From the NCBI GenBank assembly GCA_023443765.1, contig JAEZTA010000146.1, positions 1-57,083 on the forward strand: 57,083 nucleotides of DNA, given 5' to 3'. The notes under the pieces are model-generated. The model was not told the origin of the DNA and did no database searches. It was given only the letters and a program-made list of their open reading frames with translations. The DNA comes from Bacteroidota bacterium. Its GTDB lineage: Bacteria > Bacteroidota > Bacteroidia > Bacteroidales > Rikenellaceae. Position numbers and translations under genes: made by a program. This document shows, in pieces, positions 8,852-16,406 of the stretch (the first letter of the stretch is position 1; every line of letters starts with the position of its first letter).

Positions 8852-9685
8852 ATGCCCAAAATTGACATCGGCGCCGTACTCAGGCAGAAAGCCCCGCGGC
8901 TGGCGCGCTGGATACCCCGTCCGGTCGTGAACTGGCTTCGCCGCACGATCCACGAGGCGGAAATCAACTATATCCTCGAACACTACTGGTCGCTGCCTCC
9001 GCAGGAGTTTATCCGTGCGGCTTTCCGCGAATGGCAGGTCACTTATTCGGTCGAAGGGCTCGAAAAACTCGACTCCAAAGGGCGTTATCTCTTCGCCTCG
9101 AACCATCCGTTCGGAGGCATGGACGGCATGATGCTCGCCGACAAGCTGATCGACCGCTTCGGCGATGCGCGGGTGGTGGTCAACGACCTGCTGATGCACC
9201 TCGAACCGCTGCGGCCGCTGTGGATCCCGGTCAACAAGCACGGCGCGCAGAGTAGCTCCTACGCCCGGAAGTTCGACGAGGAGTTCTTCGGCGAACTGCC
9301 CATCCTGACCTTTCCCGCGGGCCTCTGCTCGCGCTGCATCGGCGGCGAGGTGACCGACCCGGAGTGGAAAATCAGCTTCCTGAAAAAGGCCTATGCCTCG
9401 CAGCGGCAGATCGTCCCGGTCTTTGTCGAAGGGCACCTGTCGAAATTCTTCTACCGGGTTTACCGCCTGCGCAAAGCGCTGGGAATCAAATTCAACATCG
9501 AAATGCTGTGGCTGCCCGACGAAATGTTCTCGCAGAAGGGCAGGCATTTCCGCATCATCGTCGGCGATCCCATCCCCGTAGCCGAGCTCCAACACTACGG
9601 ATCGCTGCGCGAACAGGCTCTGGAAGTACGTAAAAAGGCGTATTTTTTAGAAAAAAAGATCACCGAACCGAACCAAACGCACTAA
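8852..9685 (+). CDS. glsA: GlsA-like O-acyltransferase (glycine lipid synthesis)
   Basis: Lysophospholipid-acyltransferase-superfamily protein of 277 residues. The catalytic His/Asp pair lies in NHPFGGMDG (His85, Asp91), followed by an acceptor-binding region with WIPVNK and the FPAGLCSR motif typical of the OlsA/hemolysin-like branch. In Bacteroides thetaiotaomicron the adjacent pair GlsB/GlsA makes glycine lipids: GlsB N-acylates glycine and GlsA adds the second, ester-linked acyl chain. The next gene is a GlsB homologue, which is the main reason for choosing GlsA over a generic PlsC. Membrane-associated, cytoplasmic face. Confidence 0.78.
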   Translation: MPKIDIGAVLRQKAPRLARWIPRPVVNWLRRTIHEAEINYILEHYWSLPPQEFIRAAFREWQVTYSVEGLEKLDSKGRYLFASNHPFGGMDGMMLADKLIDRFGDARVVVNDLLMHLEPLRPLWIPVNKHGAQSSSYARKFDEEFFGELPILTFPAGLCSRCIGGEVTDPEWKISFLKKAYASQRQIVPVFVEGHLSKFFYRVYRLRKALGIKFNIEMLWLPDEMFSQKGRHFRIIVGDPIPVAELQHYGSLREQALEVRKKAYFLEKKITEPNQTH

Positions 9686-9699
9686 TTTTGGTATTTTTG
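9683..9699 (+). promoter_or_regulatory. Tandem -7-like elements before glsB
   Basis: Two perfect TAnnTTTG matches, TAATTTTG (9683-9690) and TATTTTTG (9692-9699), sit in the 21-bp gap; the first overlaps the glsA stop codon. They suggest an internal promoter for glsB in addition to read-through. Confidence 0.5.
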
Positions 9700-9706
9700 C
9701 CCCGTC

Positions 9707-10714
9707 ATGGAACACAAAACGATGGAACCCATTATAGAACCGATCAGCCGGGAACTGCTGCTTGCTGAACTGAAGCTCGCACGCAAAATGCGCGACACCA
9801 ACAAGGCAGGCAATGAAATCTATATCTTCTCGGCGGCCGAATGCCCCGCGCTGATGCGCGAGGTGGGACGCCTGCGCGAAGTGGCCTTCCGCGGCGCGGG
9901 CGGCGGCACGGGACTGGGGGTCGACATCGACGAGGAGGACCTCGCGGGCGACGGTTACTACCAGCTGATCGTCTGGGACCCCGCCGCGCTGGAGATCATC
10001 GGCGGCTACCGTTTCATCGTCTGCACCACGCCCAATCCCCGCCATCTCTCGACGGAGCACTATTTCCGGTTCAGCGAACATTTCCGCCAGAAATTCCTGC
10101 CCCAAACCATCGAACTGGGCCGCTCGTTCGTGCAGCCTGCCTATCAGGCCCGCGGCAATGCCAAGAGCATCTACGCGCTGGACAACCTCTGGGACGGGCT
10201 CGGGGCGCTGATCGTCCTGAACCCCAAGGCCAAATACCTCTTCGGCAAGGTCACCATGTACACGACTTACAAATCCGTGGCCCGCAATGCGCTGATCTGG
10301 TTCCTGCGCCGTTATTTCCCCGACCGCGACCGGCTGGTGGAGGGAATCAACCCCATCCCGCTCGACCTCGACGATCCCTACTACGAGGAGTTGTTCTGCG
10401 GTGCAACCTACATGGAGAACTACCGCATCCTGATCCAGCAAATCCGCCAGTTCAACGAGAATATTCCCCCGCTGATCAATGCCTACATGAACCTTTCGCC
10501 CACGATGCGGGTCTTCGACACGGTGTCGAACCCCGATTTCGGCGGCGTCGAGGAGACGGGCATCCTGGTGACGATCCGCGACATCTACCCCGAAAAACGC
10601 CTCCGCTACACCCGCTGGCTGGGCTGGCGGGCCAACCTGAAGCACCGCCGCGAGGAGTTCCAGGAACGCCTGCGCGAACACTTCGAGCGCATGAAGAAAA
10701 AGCGGAACGCATAA
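9707..10714 (+). CDS. glsB: GlsB-like glycine N-acyltransferase
   Basis: OlsB/GlsB-type N-acyltransferase with a GNAT-like fold, predicted to attach a 3-hydroxy fatty acyl group to glycine as the first step of glycine-lipid synthesis. The 335 residues include the region LREVAFRGAGGGTG (about 57-70) and IELGRSFVQPAYQ (about 144-156), a family hallmark. Two ATG codons are possible, 9707 and 9722; if the -7 box at 9692-9699 is used, transcription would begin about at the first ATG, favouring 9722. The pairing with glsA supports the function. The C-terminal tail is rich in Arg/Lys/Glu. Confidence 0.8.
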   Translation: MEHKTMEPIIEPISRELLLAELKLARKMRDTNKAGNEIYIFSAAECPALMREVGRLREVAFRGAGGGTGLGVDIDEEDLAGDGYYQLIVWDPAALEIIGGYRFIVCTTPNPRHLSTEHYFRFSEHFRQKFLPQTIELGRSFVQPAYQARGNAKSIYALDNLWDGLGALIVLNPKAKYLFGKVTMYTTYKSVARNALIWFLRRYFPDRDRLVEGINPIPLDLDDPYYEELFCGATYMENYRILIQQIRQFNENIPPLINAYMNLSPTMRVFDTVSNPDFGGVEETGILVTIRDIYPEKRLRYTRWLGWRANLKHRREEFQERLREHFERMKKKRNA

Positions 10715-10835
10715 ACGCCCTCCCTTTCCATCCATATCCATCCACGTCCGCACAGACAGTCCGGGCGGCCTGAATTTTGCATCCGGAGCAGTAAACCGGA
10801 CTTTTCTGCATTTAACAATACAGACAACCCCAAAA

Positions 10836-12338
10836 ATGCTTCGCATGAAACGATTATTTCGCCTCATCCTGGCCCTCGGCCTCATCGCCGGCGCCATGGC
10901 CTGCTCGGACGACGAAACACCGACGGTCCGCATCAACGACGGCACCGATTTCCTGTCGCTCGACCACCTCGCCCGCAGCGGCAAAATCACGGTAAATGCA
11001 CCGGCCCCCTGGAATATCACCCTGCCCGAACCGGCCGAGGAGTGGTTCACGCTCTCGACCCTGGAAGGCCCGGCAGGTCGTTCGGAGATCGAAGTGAGCT
11101 TCGACACCAACCCCGGCGCAGCGCGCAGCGCCCTGCTGAGTTTCTTCTGCGACGGCAAAACCTATCCGTTCCAACTCTCGCAAAGCGCCGGCAACACGGG
11201 ATTCGACTCCCCGGATTACTACTTCTACATCACGTTTGGAACCATGCCGACCCTCTATGCGGGCCTGCACCTGCTTTCGCACGACAAACCGAGTTACGTC
11301 TCCTACGAGCGCGCCAGCACGTTCGACGCCGCCCAATTCCCCGCCTGGGCCGAGGTAAGCCCCGTCGCCGATCCCAACGGATACGCTACCAACAAGGAGC
11401 TGCTGGCCATGGGCGAGGCGATGAAACGCCGCATCCTGGAGATCAACGCCGAGGATCCCACAGCAATCTTCGGGCTCTGGGTCGACGACCTGCGGTGCCG
11501 CCTCGGCTACGACTGGTTCGTGGCGCAGGGTATCGACTCGACCCGCGTGAAGGTGACGATGCTCTCCGACGGCGCAGGAACCTACAATAATTTTTACACC
11601 TATTTCGGCGACCCCGCCACGGCGGAACAGAACTGGAACGCCTACGCCGACGAGGTCAAAGCCCTCGACTGGAACCACGGCGGCCGTTATCCCGAAACCC
11701 GCGTCCCGGCAGAATTCCTCTCCGACCCCTGGCCCTACTACCTCTCGACACGCCCCAACTACCGGCTGATGCTCCAGAACAAGGACCTGATGGAATCTTC
11801 GGGGCCTTTCATCACCGAGCGGCTTGCCGAGATGAAGATGGTGAGCACCCAGCCCTACGAGTTGCTGACAGCCCTTCCCGAGGCTTCGAAACAGCAGTTC
11901 TACCGCATGGCCAAATTCAACTACGACGACTTCGAAGCGCTGTTCGACAAATCGCCGAAGAAAAACCTCATCATCATCGGCACGAGCCACATTTCCACCG
12001 AGAGCGAGCAGCAGCAGGCAAACTACGTCGAACGAATCATCGAGAAATACGGCGACCAGTACGACATCTTCTTCAAACCCCACCCCGCCGACACCTCGTC
12101 GGCCGATTATCCCGAACGGTTCAAGGACCTGACGCTGTTGCCGGGGCAGATGCCGTTCGAAATCTTCGTCTGGTCGCTGCTCGACAAGATCGACATGATC
12201 GGCGGTTACCCCTCGACGACCTACATCTCCGTACCGCTCGACAAGGTGGGCTTCCTCTTCGCCACCGATGCCGCAAGCCTCGTCCGGCCGCTGAACCTCC
12301 TGTTCCGCAACGCCACGGACATAGAATGGATCCAGTGA
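10836..12338 (+). CDS. BACON-domain lipoprotein with GT80-like sialyltransferase domain
   Basis: A 500-residue predicted lipoprotein: signal peptide with lipobox ending at Cys23 (AGAMAC). Residues about 27-118 read as a BACON domain (pattern APWNITLPEPAEEWFTLS). The remainder resembles GT80 sialyltransferases such as those of Photobacterium and Pasteurella: MLSDGAGTYNNF near residue 242 (family LYDDGS; the second Asp is the general base and is kept), FFKPHPAD near 412 (family FKGHP) and GGYPSTTY near 453 (family SS motif, here ST). The region PLDKVGFLF after the ST motif also follows the family. Photobacterium enzymes too carry a lipoprotein-like signal and an Ig-like N-terminal domain. Expected reaction: sialic acid (or a related nonulosonate) transfer from CMP-sugar. 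How a donor would reach an exported enzyme is unclear. The start could also be Met4 (10845). Confidence 0.7.
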   Translation: MLRMKRLFRLILALGLIAGAMACSDDETPTVRINDGTDFLSLDHLARSGKITVNAPAPWNITLPEPAEEWFTLSTLEGPAGRSEIEVSFDTNPGAARSALLSFFCDGKTYPFQLSQSAGNTGFDSPDYYFYITFGTMPTLYAGLHLLSHDKPSYVSYERASTFDAAQFPAWAEVSPVADPNGYATNKELLAMGEAMKRRILEINAEDPTAIFGLWVDDLRCRLGYDWFVAQGIDSTRVKVTMLSDGAGTYNNFYTYFGDPATAEQNWNAYADEVKALDWNHGGRYPETRVPAEFLSDPWPYYLSTRPNYRLMLQNKDLMESSGPFITERLAEMKMVSTQPYELLTALPEASKQQFYRMAKFNYDDFEALFDKSPKKNLIIIGTSHISTESEQQQANYVERIIEKYGDQYDIFFKPHPADTSSADYPERFKDLTLLPGQMPFEIFVWSLLDKIDMIGGYPSTTYISVPLDKVGFLFATDAASLVRPLNLLFRNATDIEWIQ

Positions 12339-12346
12339 CGCCACCT

Positions 12347-12376
12347 AAACCGCCTTCCTCCCGGAAGGCGGTTTTT
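12347..12376 (+). terminator. Rho-independent terminator
   Basis: Stem AAACCGCCTTCC (12347-12358) pairs with GGAAGGCGGTTT (12363-12374) across a 4-base loop, followed by a T run. It ends the GT80-like gene. Confidence 0.88.
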
Positions 12377-12461
12377 CGTCCTTAAATCCCGCATCGGAGG
12401 GCCGGAAAGGCATATCCGCGAACCTGCGCACGGAAAGTGCACAGCGACAGGATTAAATGAT

Positions 12462-12469
12462 TATCTTTG
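12462..12469 (+). promoter_or_regulatory. -7 promoter element
   Basis: TATCTTTG, a perfect TAnnTTTG match, 36 bases before the ATG at 12506 and after the upstream terminator. Confidence 0.6.
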
Positions 12470-12505
12470 TGACAACGGCCCGGATAAAGCCCGGCCGCGG
12501 ATACT

Positions 12506-12913
12506 ATGAAAAAACACTGGGTACTGATCCTGATAACGATTGCCGTCGTGCTGGCGGCAGGCTTCTATTTCCGGTTCTACTTCGTCTTCGGCGAAGGCGT
12601 CAAGAGCGGCGAACTGAATTACGTCGTCTACAAAGGCGTGCTGTTCAAAACCTACGAAGGAAAACTGATCCAGACCGGAATCCGGTCGAAAACCGCCGGT
12701 TCGATCCAATCCTACGAGTTCGAATTCTCGGTCGAGAACGAGGTCCTCGCCCGCGAACTGATGTTGCAGGGCGGAAAAACGCTCGAACTGCACTACAAGG
12801 AGTATTTCGGGGCGCTGCCCTGGCGGGGATTCACCAAATTCGTCGTCGACAGCATCGTCACCGTACGGCCTGCGCCTGAAAAAACGCCCGGCACCCCGCC
12901 GGACCAGCTGTAA
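12506..12913 (+). CDS. Small membrane-anchored protein of unknown function
   Basis: A 135-residue protein with one N-terminal hydrophobic helix (about residues 5-25) and a soluble C-terminal part that appears to lie outside the cytoplasm. Proteins of this shape are conserved in Bacteroidales but I do not recognise a characterised family. The gene is monocistronic: it has its own -7 element at 12462 and a terminator at 12943-12971. Function unknown. Confidence 0.8.
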   Translation: MKKHWVLILITIAVVLAAGFYFRFYFVFGEGVKSGELNYVVYKGVLFKTYEGKLIQTGIRSKTAGSIQSYEFEFSVENEVLARELMLQGGKTLELHYKEYFGALPWRGFTKFVVDSIVTVRPAPEKTPGTPPDQL

Positions 12914-13113
12914 GCGGAACGTCCGGTAATCCAATAAAATGAAAAAGGCAGGTTTCTGAGACCTGCCTTTTCGCGTTTGCGATCGTATGCTTTTTTCGAT
13001 TTGTGCACGGCGTGCAACCCGACGGGCCGGCCGTGACGCGCGATCTCCTCTTCACGCCCAGCCTTGCGGTGGGCTTTGAGGTAATCCTGTTCAGTAATCT
13101 TGTGTTTTTTCAT
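12793..13113 (-). CDS. Small conserved basic protein, 3' end uncertain
   Basis: The frame from ATG 13113 (beginning MKKHKITEQDYLKAHRKA) looks like a small, highly charged conserved Bacteroidales protein; the conserved-looking part is the first 52 residues or so. The open frame continues to 12793 (106 residues) and overlaps the convergent gene ending at 12913. The hairpin at 12943-12971 falls inside this frame at about codons 48-57, so the true protein may be shorter in relatives or the extension may be spurious. A near-ideal promoter (13139-13170) precedes it. Function unknown. Confidence 0.6.
   Translation of the reverse strand: MKKHKITEQDYLKAHRKAGREEEIARHGRPVGLHAVHKSKKAYDRKREKAGLRNLPFSFYWITGRSAYSWSGGVPGVFSGAGRTVTMLSTTNLVNPRQGSAPKYSL
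12943..12971. terminator. Bidirectional terminator hairpin
   Basis: AAAAGGCAGGT (12943-12953) pairs perfectly with ACCTGCCTTTT (12961-12971) over a 7-base loop, giving T-ending stems in both directions. It terminates the gene at 12506 and lies inside the frame of the small minus-strand gene. Confidence 0.8.
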
Positions 13114-13138
13114 GGTACGGTGTCTTTTATCGACGCTG

Positions 13139-13170
13139 CAAAGATAGCAAATCCGCGCGTAACCGTCAAA
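13139..13170 (-). promoter_or_regulatory. Bacteroidota promoter (-33 and -7 boxes)
   Basis: Read on the minus strand: TTTG (13170-13167), 20-base spacer, TATCTTTG (13146-13139). Both boxes match consensus; the start codon at 13113 is about 25 bases further on. Confidence 0.8.
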
Positions 13171-13198
13171 TCCGACCGCAAGGTAAGGCCTGCGGCCG

Positions 13199-14188
13199 TC
13201 ACAGCATCGAGTCGACGATCTTATACTGGCTTTCGAAAAACTGCCGTCTCTCGATGCGCCCGCTCCACGAGAGCAGGGTGGAGATATTGCAGAAGGACTT
13301 GATCCACTCTTTGATCCGCAGGAAATCCTCCTCTGAATTTTCGATCTTCGAAAAGCTGAAATTGGTCTGAAGCATAGCGAAATGCCGGTCGCCCGCCGCG
13401 AAATAGGCGCTTGAAAAGCCGACATTGATCGACGACACGTAAAAGGACATTTCGGCCGGAAACGGAACCGACGAAAAATAGGTCCCGTTCAGCGCCTGCT
13501 CGATACGGCGTAACAAATTGGTCAGTTCGGCCTTGATAGCGTTCTTTTCCTCCGGGGTGATAACGCCCATCCGGCGAAAATTGTCGATCTCCCGGACCAG
13601 CGTCCAGACCAGCGAACTGTCCCAGATATAAAAGGCTTCCCTGAAATTATACAGTCCGGCGCACCGCTCCGCTATCGCCTTCACCCGGTCGGGCAGCTCC
13701 CAGCCGGAAAACGAGTTGAACTCCTCGGACCGCACGAAATAGTTGCCCCATTTGAAAAACATGAACTTCGTCAGCAGGGGCGACGAGATGAAGAATTCGA
13801 GCGGCAGCGAATTGTAAACGTTGCCCGTTTCGCCGGGCTCGTCGCGGGTTATCTCGCCGATACATTTCTGGTTGAACTCGATCATTTCGTAAAACGAATC
13901 CATCGAGCGGAACTGCTGCGGCGATTCCAGCCGGAAAGGCAGCCACTGGAACTCCTTGTCGCGGTAAAGCAGGCTGTCGAGCGACACGCCCAGTTCCCGG
14001 GCCAGGATACCCATTTCCCGCACCGAAAAATTCACCCGCCCGGCGATCCTCCGATAGACCGATTCCTTCTCCAGGCGCAGGATGTCCGATATGCGGGCCA
14101 CAAGGTCCGCCCGCCGGGGTACTTTTTGACATAGTTTACCGATGAAAGCATCGTGAAGATCTTCCCTGCTCGCAGTACTATTTCTCAT
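13199..14188 (-). CDS. BetR-type helix-turn-helix regulator
   Basis: A 329-residue protein with an N-terminal helix-turn-helix (about residues 28-72, containing LRLEKESVYRRIAGRVNFS) similar to the BetR/Cro-C1 type found in Bacteroidales regulators. The large C-terminal part has no domain I can name and may sense a ligand or mediate dimerisation. There is no signal peptide. It lies divergent from the TPR-like gene at 14531, with a 340-bp gap, so it may regulate that gene or itself. The target is unknown. Confidence 0.75.
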   Translation of the reverse strand: MRNSTASREDLHDAFIGKLCQKVPRRADLVARISDILRLEKESVYRRIAGRVNFSVREMGILARELGVSLDSLLYRDKEFQWLPFRLESPQQFRSMDSFYEMIEFNQKCIGEITRDEPGETGNVYNSLPLEFFISSPLLTKFMFFKWGNYFVRSEEFNSFSGWELPDRVKAIAERCAGLYNFREAFYIWDSSLVWTLVREIDNFRRMGVITPEEKNAIKAELTNLLRRIEQALNGTYFSSVPFPAEMSFYVSSINVGFSSAYFAAGDRHFAMLQTNFSFSKIENSEEDFLRIKEWIKSFCNISTLLSWSGRIERRQFFESQYKIVDSML

Positions 14189-14492
14189 AACCTGTTAAGA
14201 TTGCGTCAAATGCGGAATTCCCGCTTTCGCAAAATAGCAAAAAAACGCGAAGAAAAGAAAGGTCCGACCGAAAAACAACACCTTCCGGAACCGCAAAAAC
14301 GTCGGTTCCCCGCTCCGTTTTTCTCCTTTTCAGCGAAAACCCGAATGTGCTTTCTCCGAAAAGTCCCCAAAAAGCGCCGCGTCCGATTTTTTCGCCGGGT
14401 CCGCACCCCCGCCGGAAGCCGGTTCCGCCGAAATGTCCGGCGCGATGGAAAGAGGCGGATAAAGTTGTCTTTATCAACGCCTTGCCGTGCAT
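14189..14492. other. Intergenic region between divergent genes
   Basis: About 300 bases between the BetR-type regulator and the TPR-like gene. The first 150 bases are rich in A runs. Open frames crossing it show no credible protein. No gene or clear repeat is seen; the only recognisable signal is the -7 box at its right end. Confidence 0.6.
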
Positions 14493-14500
14493 TATATTTG
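14493..14500 (+). promoter_or_regulatory. -7 promoter element
   Basis: TATATTTG, perfect TAnnTTTG match, 30 bases before the ATG at 14531. It decides the start: longer in-frame readings begin upstream of the expected transcript. Confidence 0.65.
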
Positions 14501-14530
14501 TTATGGAATATTCACCAAAACCATTCAGCT

Positions 14531-14929
14531 ATGTTGTCACTCTACGAATTTTACCTGCTGGCCAACCTGTACGACCCGGGAAGCCAACCGTTCCGGAAAG
14601 TCCTCGAAAGAGCTGCGACAATGTACCCCAACGAAAAGATCAACCGCATTTCGATGGCCATGTTCAGTTTTCTGGACAACAACATCCACACCGCGCTGGA
14701 GTTCCTCCGCGGACTGGAGGAAGAGCCCGATGCGTGGCTCTACTTCTCGTCGTTCTACATCCGGATCAACGAACTCGACAAAGCGGAACACTTCGCCAGA
14801 CGGGCTGCCGAAGCCGGAAACCCCTCCGCAGCCGAACACCTCATTCGGATCGGAACCTACCGGGCCGACAAGGCCTCTTACCAGAAAAAGGTGAGCGAGT
14901 GGGAAAAATACGGCATCGACCGATGGTAG
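14531..14929 (+). CDS. TPR-like small protein resembling a DUF3868 C-terminal region
   Basis: The 132 residues from ATG 14531 form helical repeats of tetratricopeptide type; sequences such as ATMYPNEKINRISMAMFSF and AEHFARRAAEAGNPSAAEHL resemble the C-terminal helical part of DUF3868 fimbrial-assembly proteins in Bacteroidales. No signal peptide or Ig-like part is present, so it is either a stand-alone cytoplasmic adaptor or what remains of a longer gene. An own -7 box and a strong downstream terminator suggest an expressed unit. Function unknown. Confidence 0.65.
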   Translation: MLSLYEFYLLANLYDPGSQPFRKVLERAATMYPNEKINRISMAMFSFLDNNIHTALEFLRGLEEEPDAWLYFSSFYIRINELDKAEHFARRAAEAGNPSAAEHLIRIGTYRADKASYQKKVSEWEKYGIDRW

Positions 14930-14964
14930 CCGCCCGACACCTCCGCCCCGCAGCACGGACAAAG

Positions 14965-15001
14965 AAAAGACGTTGCAGGCCAATGACCTGCAACGTCTTT
15001 T
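14965..15001. terminator. Bidirectional terminator between convergent genes
   Basis: AAAAGACGTTGCAGG (14965-14979) pairs perfectly with CCTGCAACGTCTTTT (14987-15001), 7-base loop, T run on the plus strand and matching A run upstream. It serves the gene at 14531 and the transporter ending at 15024. Confidence 0.9.
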
Positions 15002-15023
15002 TTTAATCCAGAATGTGTATGTG

Positions 15024-16394
15024 TTAGAACTCTTTGACCTTGCCGCGGTTCAACAGCGGCAGCAGGAACGAGATAACCGCCGCCGAGAGCCAGAAGATGG
15101 CCACAGGGCCGAAGTCGTAATGCTTGGCGCCATCGGCCGCCACCGTGATGTTCGAGTCGATCAGCCAGCCCGACGCCACGTCCTGAATACCTGCGGCGAT
15201 GTACGAGGTCATGCCGACCACGCCCAGCGCAGCGCCCGTCGCCTTGCGGGGCACGATGTCCACCGCCATCAGGCCGCCCAGGAAACAGATCAGCACACCG
15301 ATGGCGATACCGAACAGCACCATCGACAGCACGTTGACCCACAGCACATTGCCTCCGTAGAAGAACAACGCGAGCGACAAGGCGTTCAGGATACCGAAAA
15401 TCAGCGCCGGCATCCTGCGTTCGCCCTTGAAGAGCTTATCCGAGAACCAGCCCGACAGCACCGTGCCGATGATGCCCAGCAGGGCATTGATCGAAACGAT
15501 CGAGATCGCCTGAACGTCCGAGAATCCTTTCGCCTCCTGCAAAAACAACACGCCCCAGCCGTTGATGGCATAGCGCGAGATGTACATGAAGGCGCTCGCA
15601 GCGGCCAGGATCCACACGGCGGGCGTGCGGAGCACCTGCTTCTGAATCTCCTTCACCGACTTGTCCGCAGCAGCCGTCGGAGCCTCATGCGCCAGCGCCT
15701 CGACCGGGGGCAGTCCCTTCGATTCGGGCGTGTCGTGGAGCATCAGCAGGATAATCACCACGCCGATGGCTCCGGCGATTGCCGAGCCGAAGAATCCGGC
15801 CTGCCACCCTGCAAAGGTGACGATCGAACCCACGAACAGAAACGAGAAGAACTCGCCGAGGTTGTGGCTCGCGGAGAAAAATCCGTAATACGTACCCCGC
15901 TCCTTCAGGGGATACCAGCGCGAGAGGGAGATGATCGCCGGGGCGGCGCCCATCGACTGCGACCAGCCGTTGAGGGCCCACATCACGGCAAAGGAGATGA
16001 AGATGACAGCCGTGGGAATGACGCTGTGCATCAGCCCCAGCACACCCATCAGGGCGTTGGCTGCGGCCGAGACGATCAGTCCCGTGGCCATGAAGCGTTT
16101 GATGTTGCAGTAGTCGGCAATGAATCCGTTGACGAATTTGCCGATGGCATAGGCGAAAAGCAATGCCGAGCCGATGACGCCCAACTGCGAAGCATCGAGC
16201 GATCCGCTGTCGAGGATCGGTTTCTTCATCACGTTAAGGCTCGTGCGGCAGACGTAGTAGAGGCTGTAACCGAGCGTCGCGGCGATGAAAGCCTGTAAAC
16301 GCAGGCGGCGGTAATATTTGTTACGCTGTTCCTCGTCCATTTCACGGGCGGGAGCGGGTTCGCTGATGCGGTAAAAACGGGAAATGCGGTTCAT
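15024..16394 (-). CDS. GlpT/UhpT-family organophosphate:phosphate antiporter
   Basis: Major facilitator protein of 456 residues with about 12 membrane helices. The region LNGWSQSMGAAPAIISLSRW and the following YPLKERGTYYGFFSASHNLGE are typical of the OPA family, which exchanges sugar phosphates or glycerol-3-phosphate for inorganic phosphate across the inner membrane. It follows the glycerophosphodiesterase by 12 bases, so glycerol-3-phosphate is the most likely substrate. The N-terminus before the first helix is about 32 residues, longer than usual. Confidence 0.88.
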   Translation of the reverse strand: MNRISRFYRISEPAPAREMDEEQRNKYYRRLRLQAFIAATLGYSLYYVCRTSLNVMKKPILDSGSLDASQLGVIGSALLFAYAIGKFVNGFIADYCNIKRFMATGLIVSAAANALMGVLGLMHSVIPTAVIFISFAVMWALNGWSQSMGAAPAIISLSRWYPLKERGTYYGFFSASHNLGEFFSFLFVGSIVTFAGWQAGFFGSAIAGAIGVVIILLMLHDTPESKGLPPVEALAHEAPTAAADKSVKEIQKQVLRTPAVWILAAASAFMYISRYAINGWGVLFLQEAKGFSDVQAISIVSINALLGIIGTVLSGWFSDKLFKGERRMPALIFGILNALSLALFFYGGNVLWVNVLSMVLFGIAIGVLICFLGGLMAVDIVPRKATGAALGVVGMTSYIAAGIQDVASGWLIDSNITVAADGAKHYDFGPVAIFWLSAAVISFLLPLLNRGKVKEF

Positions 16395-16406
16395 CAGTGG
16401 CAGGCG

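Noticed and set aside
14153..14530. Upstream in-frame extension of the TPR-like gene
   Set aside because: It lies before the -7 element at 14493 and encodes a low-complexity basic sequence.
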